Program-made: the position numbers and the translations under genes
Notes under the pieces: generated by a model
Database searches by the model: none
What the model saw: only the letters and a program-made list of their open reading frames with translations
Told to the model about the DNA's origin: nothing
Source of the DNA: Planomicrobium sp. CPCC 101079
GTDB lineage: Bacteria > Bacillota > Bacilli > Bacillales_A > Planococcaceae
Direction: 5' to 3'
NCBI RefSeq assembly: GCF_007859275.1
Contig: NZ_VOHC01000030.1
Location: forward strand, 62,001 to 126,000
DNA length: 64,000 bases
Shown here: positions 52,367 to 62,374 of the stretch, one piece after another
Position numbering within the stretch: position 1 is the first letter of the stretch
How the letters are laid out: each line of letters opens with the position of its first letter

Positions 52367-54106
52367 CTAGTTCTTCACTTGCGCTACCCAATGCCCTTCA
52401 GACACTTCGACAAGATGCGAATTCAACAAATTGTATCGATCCGCTGTCGTTTGTTCAGCCATTAAAGTCCGCTTTTTCTTCGACTCAATTTTCGGATCAG
52501 GAATCGGAATCGCGGACAACAGCGATTTTGTATATTCGTGCTGCGGGTTAGCATACAGCTCTTCGCTTTCCGCAAGCTCGACAATTTTCCCGGCATACAT
52601 AACAGCTACTCGGTCGCTGATGTGTTTGACCATCGACAAGTCATGCGCGATAAACAAATACGTCAATCCCAGCCTGTGCTGCAGATCTTCCAACAGCTCG
52701 ACAATTTGCGATTGAATCGATACATCAAGTGCGGACAAGGGTTCATCACAGACGATAAAATTCGGCTCAACCGCCAGCGCCCGGGCGATGCCAATGCGCT
52801 GGCGCTGCCCTCCTGAAAATTCATGCGGATACCGGAGAGCATGTGAAGCGTCGAGGCCAACCATTTCGAGCAGCTCTTCCACCCGTCTTTTCCGCTCTTC
52901 TTTGGACGCGCTAAGCTTATGGAGGTCCAGCGCTTGTCCGATAATATCCAGCACTTTCAACCTTGGATTAAGCGAAGAATACGGATCTTGGAAAATCATC
53001 TGCATATGGCGCCGCATCATCTTCATTTCTTTTTTCGACAGCCGGTTGACCGACATGCCTTCGTATAAGACATTGCCGTCTGTCGGCTCATGGAGGCGCA
53101 GAATGGCACGACCCGTCGTCGACTTGCCGGAACCTGATTCCCCTACCAGGCCAAGCGTTTCACCGCGCCGGATGAAAAACGAAATATCATCAACGGCTTT
53201 AACGGTATTGCCTTTGCCCATATCGAAATGCTGCTTGAGTGATTCCACGTGGAGCAGCGGCTTTACCGAATCATCGCCGATTGCCGCGAGCGGAGTCCGC
53301 TTTGCTTTTTTCTTTTCATCAAGGCGCGGCAAAGCGTTCAATAGCTTTTGGGTATACGGGTGCTTTGGACTTTCAAAAATCTCTTCGGTTGTTCCGGTCT
53401 CAACAATTTCCCCGTCTTTCATGACCGCTACCCGGTCGCACATTCCTGCGACAACACCAAGGTCGTGCGTGATCAAAATAATGGATGTACCCATTTTCTG
53501 CTGGATGTCTTTCATAACATTTAAAATTTGCGCTTGAATCGTCACATCCAGTGCCGTAGTTGGCTCGTCGGCGATCAGTAAGGTCGGGCGGCAAGCAAGG
53601 GCGATGGCAATCATGACCCGTTGCCGCATGCCGCCCGAAAATTCGTGCGGGTATTGGTTATAGCGCACCGCACTGTCCCGGATTCCCACTAGCTTCAAAA
53701 TGTCAATCGCCTGGGCTTTCGCTTCAGCTTTCCCTATCCTTTGGTGCTTCATCAGGCTTTCTGCGATTTGATCCCCGATTCGGATGGTCGGATTTAGTGA
53801 AGTCATGGGATCCTGGAAAATCATGCCGATATCGCGCCCGCGGATTTCTTCCATTTCCTTTTCTGTTTTATGGGCAAGGTTTTCTCCCAGAAAAGTAACT
53901 TCCCCTTCTTTTATAAAGGAAGGAGGCGATGGCAATAAACGCATGATTGTGCGGGCAGTGACACTTTTGCCGCTCCCCGACTCGCCTACAATTCCCAAGG
54001 TCTCCCCTTTTTTAACATCGAAACTTACACCCCGCACTGCTTCGAACTCTTTTTCTCCTGTTTGAAAGGAGACACGGAGATTTTTAACTTCTAAAATAGC
54101 TTCCAT
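52367..54106 (-). CDS. Dipeptide/oligopeptide-type ABC transporter, fused double ATPase
   Basis: A 579-residue single chain equal to OppD plus OppF. First half: Walker [12 protein letters not shown], signature [15 protein letters not shown], Walker [13 protein letters not shown]. Second half: [40 protein letters not shown]. Each half has the Opp-type C-terminal extension ([26 protein letters not shown]). I start it at ATG 54106 with AGGTG upstream. It is transcribed away from the two permeases and binding protein across a 130-bp promoter region and almost certainly serves them. GsiA-like fusion is known, but the divergent layout is less common. Confidence 0.9.
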   Translation of the reverse strand: MEAILEVKNLRVSFQTGEKEFEAVRGVSFDVKKGETLGIVGESGSGKSVTARTIMRLLPSPPSFIKEGEVTFLGENLAHKTEKEMEEIRGRDIGMIFQDPMTSLNPTIRIGDQIAESLMKHQRIGKAEAKAQAIDILKLVGIRDSAVRYNQYPHEFSGGMRQRVMIAIALACRPTLLIADEPTTALDVTIQAQILNVMKDIQQKMGTSIILITHDLGVVAGMCDRVAVMKDGEIVETGTTEEIFESPKHPYTQKLLNALPRLDEKKKAKRTPLAAIGDDSVKPLLHVESLKQHFDMGKGNTVKAVDDISFFIRRGETLGLVGESGSGKSTTGRAILRLHEPTDGNVLYEGMSVNRLSKKEMKMMRRHMQMIFQDPYSSLNPRLKVLDIIGQALDLHKLSASKEERKRRVEELLEMVGLDASHALRYPHEFSGGQRQRIGIARALAVEPNFIVCDEPLSALDVSIQSQIVELLEDLQHRLGLTYLFIAHDLSMVKHISDRVAVMYAGKIVELAESEELYANPQHEYTKSLLSAIPIPDPKIESKKKRTLMAEQTTADRYNLLNSHLVEVSEGHWVAQVKN

Positions 54107-54159
54107 TTTTCGCACCTGCCAGTATGTAGTAAATAATTGCATTTCCTTGTAATGAACCG

Positions 54160-54188
54160 TTGACTTCCATTTATATGTAACTTAAACT
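54160..54188 (+). promoter_or_regulatory. Probable promoter of the permease/binding-protein operon
   Basis: TTGACT (54160-54165), 17 bp, TAAACT (54183-54188) on the plus strand, 48 bases before the TTG start of the first permease. Confidence 0.55.
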
Positions 54189-54236
54189 ATACTATACCAC
54201 TCGGAATTATGCAATTTAGCTGGAAAGGGCGTTATT

Positions 54237-55688
54237 TTGTTGATAAAAGCTGAAAAAGCACTAACTCGCAACAACGATAGTACTGATTTAATTCGCCTTA
54301 CATATGAAAAAATGAGCCTGCGCTCTTCCTATAATTTATTGCTGCTCTTACTGGGGCTGCCCGTAACGATAGTTGTTTTTTTCTTCTACTTGTATCGAAA
54401 AAATAACGATGCTTTCTATCTCTTGTTAAAAGAGAAGAAGGAATTTCTTCTTGATACGGGTTATCGCGAGCGGCTGAAGCAGGACTTTCGGGAGCAGCTC
54501 GTGCAAAAGCATCTTTTCTTCAACAAGCCGATCGATGAACAGGGCCTTGATCAACAGGCAGACAAATGGGCAGACGAAGAACTCGACAAGAAAGTTTTGG
54601 AAACTGCACAAGCTGCATACGCCGACCAAGGGAAAAAGCGCGTTACTTTCCAAGGAACATTTCAGGATTTTCTGAAGAGACCCGAGTTTTTACTCTTTTC
54701 TTTTGTTCCCGGAATTTTAATGTACGGGCTCATCCTGCTGTACAGCAACTTCTACCTGAAGTACATATTCGAACGCCTCATCATGAGCATCTTCGTCATC
54801 TTTGGCGTCGTCGTCCTGGTGTTCACCATTCTGTATCTGTCGCCATTCGATCCGGCGGCAAACTTACTCGGCGAATCGGCCACCCAGCAGCAAATCGATA
54901 ATTTCAACCGGATTTACGGACTTGATCAATCTTATTTCGCTCAGTTGTGGGATGCTGTCAAAGGCATTGTGACATTTGATCTTGGTTCATCTTATGAAGG
55001 AAATGAAGATGTCGCGGCGACTATCGCCGGCAAGTTTCCTGTGACGTTCACGTTGACTATTTTTGCGCTGTTAATGGCGATCCTAATTGCCATTCCCGTC
55101 GGAATCATTTCGGCAACGCGCCCGAATTCGTTTCTGGACTATACATTGATGTTTATCGCTCTGATTGGTTTATCGATTCCAAACTTTTGGCAAGGGCTGA
55201 TTTTTATCCTAGGCTTCTCCATCAATTTGGAATGGCTGCCGGCAACTTACAATCCGTCGAACTGGCTGTCGATGGTCATGCCGGTCGTTGTTTTAGGCAC
55301 GGCATTGACCGCTTCTGTCGCGCGGATGACGCGGTCTTCCATGCTTGAAGTGATCAATGAAGACTATATCATCACCGCGAAAGCGAAAGGCCTAAGCGAA
55401 CGCTATGTATTGTGGAAGCACGCATTCGGCAATGCCATGATCCCCATCATTACCGTCATCGGTTTGTTGTTCGGCGGCATGCTTGGCGGCGCTGCTGTCA
55501 CTGAAAAAGTATTCAATATCAGCGGAATTGGCAGTTATATCGTTGATAAGCAATTCGTTCCCGATATTCCAAGTATTTTAGGCGGTGTTGTTTATATCGC
55601 CATAACCATTTCATTAGTCAACGTTATCATCGACCTATTGTATGCATTTTTCGATCCACGCATCCGGTCCAAGATGAAAAAATATTAA
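54237..55688 (+). CDS. DppB-like ABC permease with long N-terminal extension
   Basis: A 483-residue permease; DppB proteins are usually near 310-340. The conserved core begins about residue 172 ([20 protein letters not shown]) and contains the EAA-type loop [20 protein letters not shown]. The extra 170 residues carry a membrane helix (33-53), a charged helical segment ([24 protein letters not shown]) and another helix (152-170). It starts at TTG with a GGAAAGGG upstream. This extension must be cytoplasmic or partly so and could dock a partner. The core family is certain; the extension is unrecognised. Confidence 0.85.
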   Translation: MLIKAEKALTRNNDSTDLIRLTYEKMSLRSSYNLLLLLLGLPVTIVVFFFYLYRKNNDAFYLLLKEKKEFLLDTGYRERLKQDFREQLVQKHLFFNKPIDEQGLDQQADKWADEELDKKVLETAQAAYADQGKKRVTFQGTFQDFLKRPEFLLFSFVPGILMYGLILLYSNFYLKYIFERLIMSIFVIFGVVVLVFTILYLSPFDPAANLLGESATQQQIDNFNRIYGLDQSYFAQLWDAVKGIVTFDLGSSYEGNEDVAATIAGKFPVTFTLTIFALLMAILIAIPVGIISATRPNSFLDYTLMFIALIGLSIPNFWQGLIFILGFSINLEWLPATYNPSNWLSMVMPVVVLGTALTASVARMTRSSMLEVINEDYIITAKAKGLSERYVLWKHAFGNAMIPIITVIGLLFGGMLGGAAVTEKVFNISGIGSYIVDKQFVPDIPSILGGVVYIAITISLVNVIIDLLYAFFDPRIRSKMKKY

Positions 55689-55698
55689 AGCAGGTGTC

Positions 55699-57216
55699 AT
55701 GATGTCGGTCATCCAGGAAATAGAAAAAACAAATACCGTTAAACGCGTGCTGAAAATGTCGTCCGAATACACACAGTCGAGTTTCACGTCGGTTGTTTCG
55801 CTTGCATTGACGCTCGTTCTGCTGGCCAATAGCTTTGACTACAGCACCGGCGGCATCAAACCGGCCTTCTTTGCAATAACAATCGCTTACGCAATTTTTA
55901 CAGCGATCCAATTTGGCGTCACGCTGCTGATCAAACGGGACCTCATAAAGCTCGGATCTGTCCAAGAAAAGACGCGGCGCTTAGGCTATATCCAATTGCT
56001 CAGCATCCTGACTGCAAATGTTTTCACTGCTATTTTTGCGTTTAATCTTCTTAAAAAACAAAAAACACCTGAATACACATTTGCAGTCTATATGGTGATG
56101 GCCCAACTTTTCATCATCGCTGTTTCAGCATTGAATTTGTTTAAACCATATGTCGCGGACTTGTTCCCAATCGGAATGCTCGCCTTGCTGATTGTCGTGG
56201 CGCTCTACATCGCAGCGCTGCTCCTTGTCGCAAAATATGTAACCGCCGATAGCGCGCATTCGCGATTGATGTTCCTAGCTATTCCGCTAATCGTTACCGC
56301 ATTAACAGGAAATTTATTCGCTCTCGTGCTCGGATTAAGCCTGATTTTCAAAATCCGGAATCAGAATCGCCCGGGCGTCGGGCAATGGCATCTTGTCTGG
56401 GATAAAATCACCCGCAATATGACGGCCATGCTCGGCATGTTTTTCATTGTTTTCATCTTCTCTATTTCCATCTGCAGCTACTTGACGTTCGATTATGCGT
56501 TGGCGGTTGAAAACAATTATGAAGCTTTGCTCGAATCGCCGAGCCTGGCGTATCCGCTCGGGACCGATGACTTTGGCCGCGACTTGTTTTCGCGAATTGT
56601 ATTTGGCGCACGAATTTCACTCACCGTCGGAATCATCTCCACACTTATCCCGGTCGTCATCGGCGGAATCTTAGGTGCTTTCGCTGGCTATTACGGGCGG
56701 CGTACCGATAACGTCATCATGCGGCTGCTCGATGTGCTGTATGCCATTCCCGGAATACTTCTTGCCATCGCCATCATCGCCGCGTTCGGCGCGAGCACAA
56801 CCAACTTGATCATCGCGCTTAGTGTGGGTTCCATTCCTACATATGCCAGAACGATGCGTGCTAACGTCTTGATGGTATCCAATCTGGAATATGTCGACTC
56901 TGCCCGCGCACTTGGCGCTGGTGACGCGGAAATTATTTTCAAGCATATCGTCCCTAATTCCCTGGCGCCGATGATCGTTAAAGCCACATTGACAATCGGC
57001 GGCGCTGTTATCGCGACGAGCAGTTTGAGCTATCTTGGTCTTGGCGTGGAACCTCATATTCCCGAATGGGGCAATATCTTGAAAATCGGCAGCACTTACC
57101 TGGAGTCGCATTCTTACCTGGCCATCTTCCCCGGCCTTGCGATCATCCTGCTGGTTTTATCGTTTAACTTTTTAGGGGACGGATTACGTGATGCCCTCGA
57201 TCCTAAAATGGATTGA
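55699..57216 (+). CDS. DppC-like ABC permease with six-helix N-terminal extension
   Basis: A 505-residue permease; DppC is usually about 300. The DppC core occupies about 230-505, with [40 protein letters not shown] and [18 protein letters not shown]. The N-terminal 230 residues add about six predicted membrane helices (28-45, 55-77, 97-117, 127-147, 157-178, 190-217) without recognised motifs. Ten bases separate it from the previous gene. Like its partner it looks specialised. Confidence 0.85.
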   Translation: MMSVIQEIEKTNTVKRVLKMSSEYTQSSFTSVVSLALTLVLLANSFDYSTGGIKPAFFAITIAYAIFTAIQFGVTLLIKRDLIKLGSVQEKTRRLGYIQLLSILTANVFTAIFAFNLLKKQKTPEYTFAVYMVMAQLFIIAVSALNLFKPYVADLFPIGMLALLIVVALYIAALLLVAKYVTADSAHSRLMFLAIPLIVTALTGNLFALVLGLSLIFKIRNQNRPGVGQWHLVWDKITRNMTAMLGMFFIVFIFSISICSYLTFDYALAVENNYEALLESPSLAYPLGTDDFGRDLFSRIVFGARISLTVGIISTLIPVVIGGILGAFAGYYGRRTDNVIMRLLDVLYAIPGILLAIAIIAAFGASTTNLIIALSVGSIPTYARTMRANVLMVSNLEYVDSARALGAGDAEIIFKHIVPNSLAPMIVKATLTIGGAVIATSSLSYLGLGVEPHIPEWGNILKIGSTYLESHSYLAIFPGLAIILLVLSFNFLGDGLRDALDPKMD

Positions 57217-57256
57217 GTTTATTCAAATAAAAGAAGAAATTTAGGAGGAACTTATT

Positions 57257-59062
57257 GTGAAGAAAAGTTTATTATCACTCTTGCTTGCCCTTGTGTTAAT
57301 CTTGGCAGGCTGCGTGAACACAAAATCCGATGTTGCCGAAGAAAAGGCAAGCGACGGAGTAACTGAAGGCGAAAAGCCGGTCATCGAAATCTTGAGCCAA
57401 AGCGCCAATGAAGACGATGTGAACATTGTCCGTGACCAATTGGTCAAAAACGGCTTCGACGTTAAATTGAACATCCAGCCGGATTACGGCAGCTTCACGG
57501 CACAAAAAGAAGCCGGAAACTATGATTTGGCTGTCTCAAGCTGGACAACAGTTACCGGGAACCCGGACTACGCGGTCCGTGCACTTTTCAAATCGGACGG
57601 CGCCAACAGCATCATGGCTGACGAAGAAATCGATAACTTGATCGACAAGGCCAGCACACAGACGGCTGACGAATACCAGGAAACCTATAAAGAGCTTGAG
57701 CAGCTTTTAGTGCTGGACCGCGCGTACATCGCCCCTCTTTATATCTCTTATAAAACCCAAGGCATCAACACTGAAATTTTAAATGAGGATTCTGTCCGCT
57801 TGTCAAAATCACGTGCCCTTGCATGGGAACCGATTGACTTTGTCGACCAATCAAAACGTGAAACTGATCCGTTTATCGTGTCACAGGAAATTTCAACTTT
57901 GACATCTCTTGACCCGATCAAAGGAAATGACGGTTCCATCAACCAATTGAACACAAATATGTATGTCCGACTCGTCAACTTAACTGATGACGATCAAATT
58001 ACAGCTGAAGGTTCTTTGTCCCACAACTTTGCAATGGCGGAAGGAAATTCCGAATACTACTTCTTGCTACGTGACGATATCAACTTTGCTAAAATCGAAG
58101 ATCAGCAAGCAGTTGACACAGGCGAACGCGTCGGCGGCGATGATGTGATCTTCTCGCTTGACCGTGCATCAAACCCGGATTCCGTTCCGGATCACCGCAC
58201 ATACAGCTTGCATGAACATATCGCCTCAACCGAAACGGTTACAGATCTTGCAGAGCTTGACACACCAACCATTGACGGCGGAACTGTAAGAGAAGCTTTG
58301 GAAGCAAATCTGGAAACTGGCATTTCGGAACTGGTTGAAGCTAAAGAAGAGGCCAACAATGCTGAAGGAAAATACCAAGTGGTCAAATTGACGACTACTG
58401 AACCATTCCCGCAAGTGTTAAATTACTTGGCCCACCAATCCGCAGGGATTGTATCTAAAAAACAAGTGGAAAACATCAACACATACGATGTTGAATCGTT
58501 CGACATCAACAAGGATATCCCTTACGGCGACCAAAACACTGTGACGGAAGGCGACCAGTACGATAACCACCTCTATGCGAGCGGCCCGTACATCCTTTCA
58601 CACAAAAATGACTACGAAGCTGTATTCCGCAAAAATCCGGCTTATATGCCGGGCACAGAAAACGAAGCGAAAATCTCGAACGTGACTGTCCGCTTTATTG
58701 CAGATCCGGACAGCGCCCTTTCAGCACTGCGAAACGGCGAAATCCATTTGAATTACGTGATTCCTGAAACGAAATACAGTGTTGTTGAAGATGATCCGAA
58801 CTTAGCTCTTCAAAAAATGGAAAGCAACGGCGTGCGCTATATGCTCTTCAATACGAAAGGCCGCGAAGTAGCTGAAAGCGAAGACTTGAGAAAAGCAGTG
58901 CTTTACTCCATCAACCAGGACGAATTCATCAACTATTACCAAGGCAATAAAATCAAAGCCGTTTCTACTGTAAGCCCGCTTGTTGATACAGGCAACGAAC
59001 TTGTAGCAGCCCCTGCAAAAGTTAAGGAATACTTGAGCAGCTATCAGGAAAGCAAAAAATAA
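57257..59062 (+). CDS. SBP_bac_5-type substrate-binding lipoprotein, circularly permuted
   Basis: A 601-residue lipoprotein (signal ending LILAGCV) serving the Dpp/Opp-like importer. GTG start with AGGAGG eight bases upstream. The domain order is abnormal. Residues about 41-195 match the C-terminal part of ordinary DppA/OppA proteins (NYDLAVSSWTTVTGNPDYAV, EEIDNLIDKAS, LDRAYIAPLYISYKTQGI). Residues about 205-595 match their N-terminal and central parts (LTSLDPIKGN, GDDVIFSLDRASN, SGPYILSHKNDYEAVFRKNP, DSALSALRNGEI, DLRKAVLYSINQDEFI) and end at the helix that normally precedes the C-terminal part (APAKVKEYLSSY). This is a circular permutation with the join in one reading frame. Substrate unknown; peptide-like is likely. 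Confidence 0.85.
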   Translation: MKKSLLSLLLALVLILAGCVNTKSDVAEEKASDGVTEGEKPVIEILSQSANEDDVNIVRDQLVKNGFDVKLNIQPDYGSFTAQKEAGNYDLAVSSWTTVTGNPDYAVRALFKSDGANSIMADEEIDNLIDKASTQTADEYQETYKELEQLLVLDRAYIAPLYISYKTQGINTEILNEDSVRLSKSRALAWEPIDFVDQSKRETDPFIVSQEISTLTSLDPIKGNDGSINQLNTNMYVRLVNLTDDDQITAEGSLSHNFAMAEGNSEYYFLLRDDINFAKIEDQQAVDTGERVGGDDVIFSLDRASNPDSVPDHRTYSLHEHIASTETVTDLAELDTPTIDGGTVREALEANLETGISELVEAKEEANNAEGKYQVVKLTTTEPFPQVLNYLAHQSAGIVSKKQVENINTYDVESFDINKDIPYGDQNTVTEGDQYDNHLYASGPYILSHKNDYEAVFRKNPAYMPGTENEAKISNVTVRFIADPDSALSALRNGEIHLNYVIPETKYSVVEDDPNLALQKMESNGVRYMLFNTKGREVAESEDLRKAVLYSINQDEFINYYQGNKIKAVSTVSPLVDTGNELVAAPAKVKEYLSSYQESKK

Positions 59063-59068
59063 ACAGCA

Positions 59069-59107
59069 AAAAACCGCCGGCGGAAGAAGTTTTCGCCGGC
59101 GGTTTTT
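59069..59107 (+). terminator. Intrinsic terminator after the binding-protein gene
   Basis: A perfect 14-bp GC-rich stem (AAAAACCGCCGGCG at 59069-59082 with complement at 59094-59107) ends in T residues. Confidence 0.9.
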
Positions 59108-59140
59108 ATTTTGTTCTGTTCATTAATTTCTCCAAATCAA

Positions 59141-59392
59141 CTATATCTCATCGTTCTTGTGTTTCTTTTGGCACCGAAGCTTGAACGCCAGTTTTATAAT
59201 GATGATCAAAACAATGGCCGAAACTACAATTATTAGCATGATTGCCCAATACGGCCAATCGGTTATACTCTTAAGGATCATCCCCGAACTGGCACCCAGA
59301 AATGAAAAAACAAAAACAAGAAAACGGTCTGCCTTCGGTGAAATAATTGGTTCTGTAATAAAGTTTTTTGATTTGATCTCATAGCGAGCCAT
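59141..59392 (-). CDS. Small two-helix membrane protein, 83 residues
   Basis: Hydrophobic segments at about residues 24-41 and 47-69 and a basic Cys- and Lys-containing tail (LRCQKKHKNDEI). GGGGGGA lies four bases before the ATG. I do not recognise the family. It sits between two transporter genes without clear operon partners. Confidence 0.6.
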   Translation of the reverse strand: MARYEIKSKNFITEPIISPKADRFLVFVFSFLGASSGMILKSITDWPYWAIMLIIVVSAIVLIIIIKLAFKLRCQKKHKNDEI

Positions 59393-59496
59393 TTTATCCC
59401 CCCAGCAGAGCCGATATACTAAACCCCAATATATTCCTCTATACCACTAGCTGAAGGGCAAAAACAATAAGTTGAAATCTTTACTAAAAAGCGAAA

Positions 59497-59519
59497 CGCC
59501 TCCTGAAAAAAAAGAGGCG
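59497..59519 (-). terminator. Intrinsic terminator after the YfcC-family gene
   Basis: CGCCTC (59497-59502) pairs with GAGGCG (59514-59519), followed on the minus strand by TTTCGCTTTTT. Confidence 0.65.
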
Positions 59520-59537
59520 CTTTTCATGCAATATTTT

Positions 59538-60959
59538 TTACAACGGTCCGTAGTCAATAATTTGAGCGATAATCAGTGAAATGATCGCCACTGAATACCA
59601 AACAATCAGCAGAGGGAAGATAAACTTTAGCCATTTCTCCCACCGTACCCCGCCGACTGCAAGCGTAGCCATGAAATAACCGGATGTCGGGTAGAAGATA
59701 TTGGTGAATCCATCTCCCATTAGAAATGCCAAGACAGCTGTCTGGCGTGTAACTCCGCTGATGTCGGAAAGCCCGCTCATAATCGGCATCGTCACCATGG
59801 CTTGTCCGCTTCCGGATGGAATGAGGAAGTTCAAGGCTGCTTGGACAACAAGCATGAATACCGCCGTGACCGAATCCGGCATGATGCCGACGAATTCGCC
59901 CAGCGCATAGATGATCGTATCCATGATATCCCCTGCATCAAGAACCACCGCAATCCCGCGCGCAATCCCGACGACAATGGCACCAAGCAGGATTTTCTTA
60001 AAACCCTCATTGAACGCATCGGCGATTTCCGAAGATTTTAACCCGGCAACAAGGCCAGCCACAATTCCAATCAGCGCATAAAGCCCCGTCAGTTCCCGGA
60101 AATACCAGCCGTAATTCAACAGCCCGAACAACAGGATACCGAAAGCCACGAGCAACGTCAAAGCTGTCCACAGTTGGCGCTTTGTCGCTTTTACAACCGG
60201 TAAATCGCCCATTTCGGCATGGTCGTCCTCTTCATCGAAAACAATGCTTAGCGCCGGGTTCTCTTTGACCTTTTTTGCATAGCGCCATACGTACGCCATC
60301 CCGACTGATAGCACAACCGCTAAGAGGATGATGCGGTACCACATCCCTGAGTACAGCGGCAGTTCGGCAATATCCTGCGCCACACCTAAGTTGGCCGGGA
60401 CTGTCAGCGCCAAGGAAAATCCGGCAATGGTTGAAACGAGAACGATTGCTGTCGCCGTAATTCTATCGAAACCCAATTTCAGCACGAGCGGCAAAATCGC
60501 CGGCAGATAAATCAGTGACATTTCCACTTGCCCGGTGAACGTCGTAAACAAGGCAAATGGAATCATCAATGTCGGGATAATCCACATTCCACGGTTCGCG
60601 AATTTGCTCGCCAACTTGTTTACGGCAAGGCTGATGACGCCAGTCCGCTCAATAACCGAGAACATCCCGCCAATCATGATGATCCCGAAAATAATTTCTG
60701 CTGTCTGGATAAAGCCGTCCGGAATCGCAAACATGAATTCGAAGAACGTTACCGGAGATGCTTCTATGTACTGGAACGTCCCCGGTTGAATCACCTCCGC
60801 ACCGCTTTCGTTCGCCACCCTCTCGAATTGGCCCGCCGGAATGATGTAACTGACCAGTGACGCCAACGCAATCATCAAGAATAAAATAACGAAAATATGA
60901 GGCACTTTGAAATTTTTTCTTTTTTCTTTCGGTTCGGCAGTCTGATTTTTGCTAACCAC
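59538..60959 (-). CDS. YfcC family (DcuC/arginine-ornithine-like) carrier
   Basis: A 473-residue polytopic protein with about eleven helices. SYIIPAGQFERV near residue 36, ALNFLIPSGSGQAMVTMPIM near 390 and GDGFTNIFYPTSGYFMATLA near 425 match the YfcC/AbgT-like ion transporter superfamily. It begins at GTG with AAGGGAGG upstream. Substrates in the family include C4-dicarboxylates and basic amino acids; none can be assigned here. Confidence 0.88.
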   Translation of the reverse strand: MVSKNQTAEPKEKRKNFKVPHIFVILFLMIALASLVSYIIPAGQFERVANESGAEVIQPGTFQYIEASPVTFFEFMFAIPDGFIQTAEIIFGIIMIGGMFSVIERTGVISLAVNKLASKFANRGMWIIPTLMIPFALFTTFTGQVEMSLIYLPAILPLVLKLGFDRITATAIVLVSTIAGFSLALTVPANLGVAQDIAELPLYSGMWYRIILLAVVLSVGMAYVWRYAKKVKENPALSIVFDEEDDHAEMGDLPVVKATKRQLWTALTLLVAFGILLFGLLNYGWYFRELTGLYALIGIVAGLVAGLKSSEIADAFNEGFKKILLGAIVVGIARGIAVVLDAGDIMDTIIYALGEFVGIMPDSVTAVFMLVVQAALNFLIPSGSGQAMVTMPIMSGLSDISGVTRQTAVLAFLMGDGFTNIFYPTSGYFMATLAVGGVRWEKWLKFIFPLLIVWYSVAIISLIIAQIIDYGPL

Positions 60960-61026
60960 CCAATCCCTCCCTTGTTTTCTGAGTTGTCACTTTTATTGTA
61001 ACATGCGAAAAGGGGGACCTTTTTTC

Positions 61027-61566
61027 CTAAATTTCCGCCTTCATCTTTCTCAGGTTATCGAAATTGCACAACACTTCAGCCAACACAAAATTTTCCCGGC
61101 GAATAAATACCTGCCCTTCATCTTGTTCTAAAGCAACTCTGTTTTCACGGATCGCTTGATCAGGTTCAACCCATACGGCCGCAGTTCCCGGTTCCCACTC
61201 ATAATCTTCAGGCTGCTGGCTGGCCTTTGAATCATCCAGCAGATCACACAGGTAATAATGAGAAACCATTTGAAAATATGTGTTCTCTTCGAAGCGGTCT
61301 TTCCGCCTTTCGGTAACAACCCCAATTTTGTTTTTAACCTCACAGTTTATGTATCCCGTTTCTTCCGCCACTTCCCGGAGGAGTGCCTCCGCATAGCTTT
61401 CGCCTTCTTCCACGCCTCCTCCCGGCAAACCATACGTGCCTCGAGCCGAACGGACAAGCAGGATTTTTCCATTGCGGGTGATCACTGCCCTGGCTGCTGT
61501 TCTATGGACTGTTTTTCCAACGCCTTCCGTTTTTTCTTCACTGCTTAGTAATTTTTCAAAATACAT
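61027..61566 (-). CDS. Nudix hydrolase
   Basis: A 179-residue Nudix enzyme hydrolysing a nucleoside diphosphate linked to another moiety. The Nudix box is complete: GGGVEEGESYAEALLREVAE followed by ETGY (about residues 49-72), which binds the divalent metal. Nothing flanking suggests the substrate. It is monocistronic and lies 67 bases from the YfcC gene. Confidence 0.88.
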   Translation of the reverse strand: MYFEKLLSSEEKTEGVGKTVHRTAARAVITRNGKILLVRSARGTYGLPGGGVEEGESYAEALLREVAEETGYINCEVKNKIGVVTERRKDRFEENTYFQMVSHYYLCDLLDDSKASQQPEDYEWEPGTAAVWVEPDQAIRENRVALEQDEGQVFIRRENFVLAEVLCNFDNLRKMKAEI

Positions 61567-61805
61567 AATGCCTCCATAGATAGTTATAGATTTTTACTGG
61601 ACTATTAAAGCGTATACTGCTTTGCACACCACTATTCTTCCAGTTATTGTTAGTTTATTATATACCTACTCAAACCCTTTATGAAGCCCCCGGAATCATG
61701 CAACAAATGCCTAGTGCTTATCTATACAAAATCATTCCGATTTCTTGAAACTTTTTTCTGCAAACCTTGTGAAATCTGTATATCAGTCAAGAATCGGAGG
61801 CTTTC

Positions 61806-62182
61806 ATGGAAGAAAACAGAATGATACCTACCTATCAAGGACCAAAATATGATGGATTTTGGCGAACCGCGTTTGTCATCCTCTTACTTGCCGGTGCCCT
61901 TATTGGGGTTGCTCTCGTGGCAGCTCCAATTTACTTTTACATGAAGTTTCGAATTGCCTGGCTGTTGATTTTCTTCATCTTCATTCCGTTCGGTGACTGG
62001 ATCGCCCGCAGTGCGCTTCGGTATCGGAATGGGTTGAAGCGTACAGCAAATCACCGATTCAACGGGTGGTTCCGTTCAAAGCTGTATCGACGGTCATTGC
62101 TTCTTCCTATATCATTAGGCAAAGCATCAGGCAGAATGGGTTTAGCCAAAAAATCATGTTCGGGCGGATTGCCAGGCACTGA
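61806..62182 (+). pseudogene. Small membrane protein gene with probable frameshift
   Basis: The frame from ATG 61806 (CGGAGG upstream) gives a plausible membrane protein for about 73 residues (two helices, ending FIPFGDWIARSALRY), then turns into low-quality sequence until a stop at 62225. From about 62018 another frame is convincing: SEWVEAYSKSPIQRVVPFKA, then STVIASSYIIRQSI and QKIMFGRIARH with a stop at 62180-62182. A single-base change near 61996-62027 would join them into a protein of about 125 residues. It may be a real mutation or a sequencing error. The family is not recognised. Confidence 0.5.
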
Positions 62183-62317
62183 AGCCGCCTTGGCCATAGG
62201 GATTTGCCTTTCATCTTTCGCTTAGCCTGCGCTGGTGTGGATTCCGTATTTTACTGTCAAGACATTAAGAACCCGGCACAAAGCCAGTAAACCAATAGCA
62301 ACAAGTTCAACCCTCAA

Positions 62318-62353
62318 ATAAAACGCCACCGGGATAGGCTCCCGGCAGCGGTT
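62318..62353 (-). terminator. Probable terminator after ydjI
   Basis: CCGGGA (62330-62335) pairs with TCCCGG (62341-62346), with imperfect outer pairing AAAACGCC/GGTTTT, and a T-rich run on the minus strand. Confidence 0.6.
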
Positions 62354-62374
62354 TTTTGCTTTTCACTATTCTTG

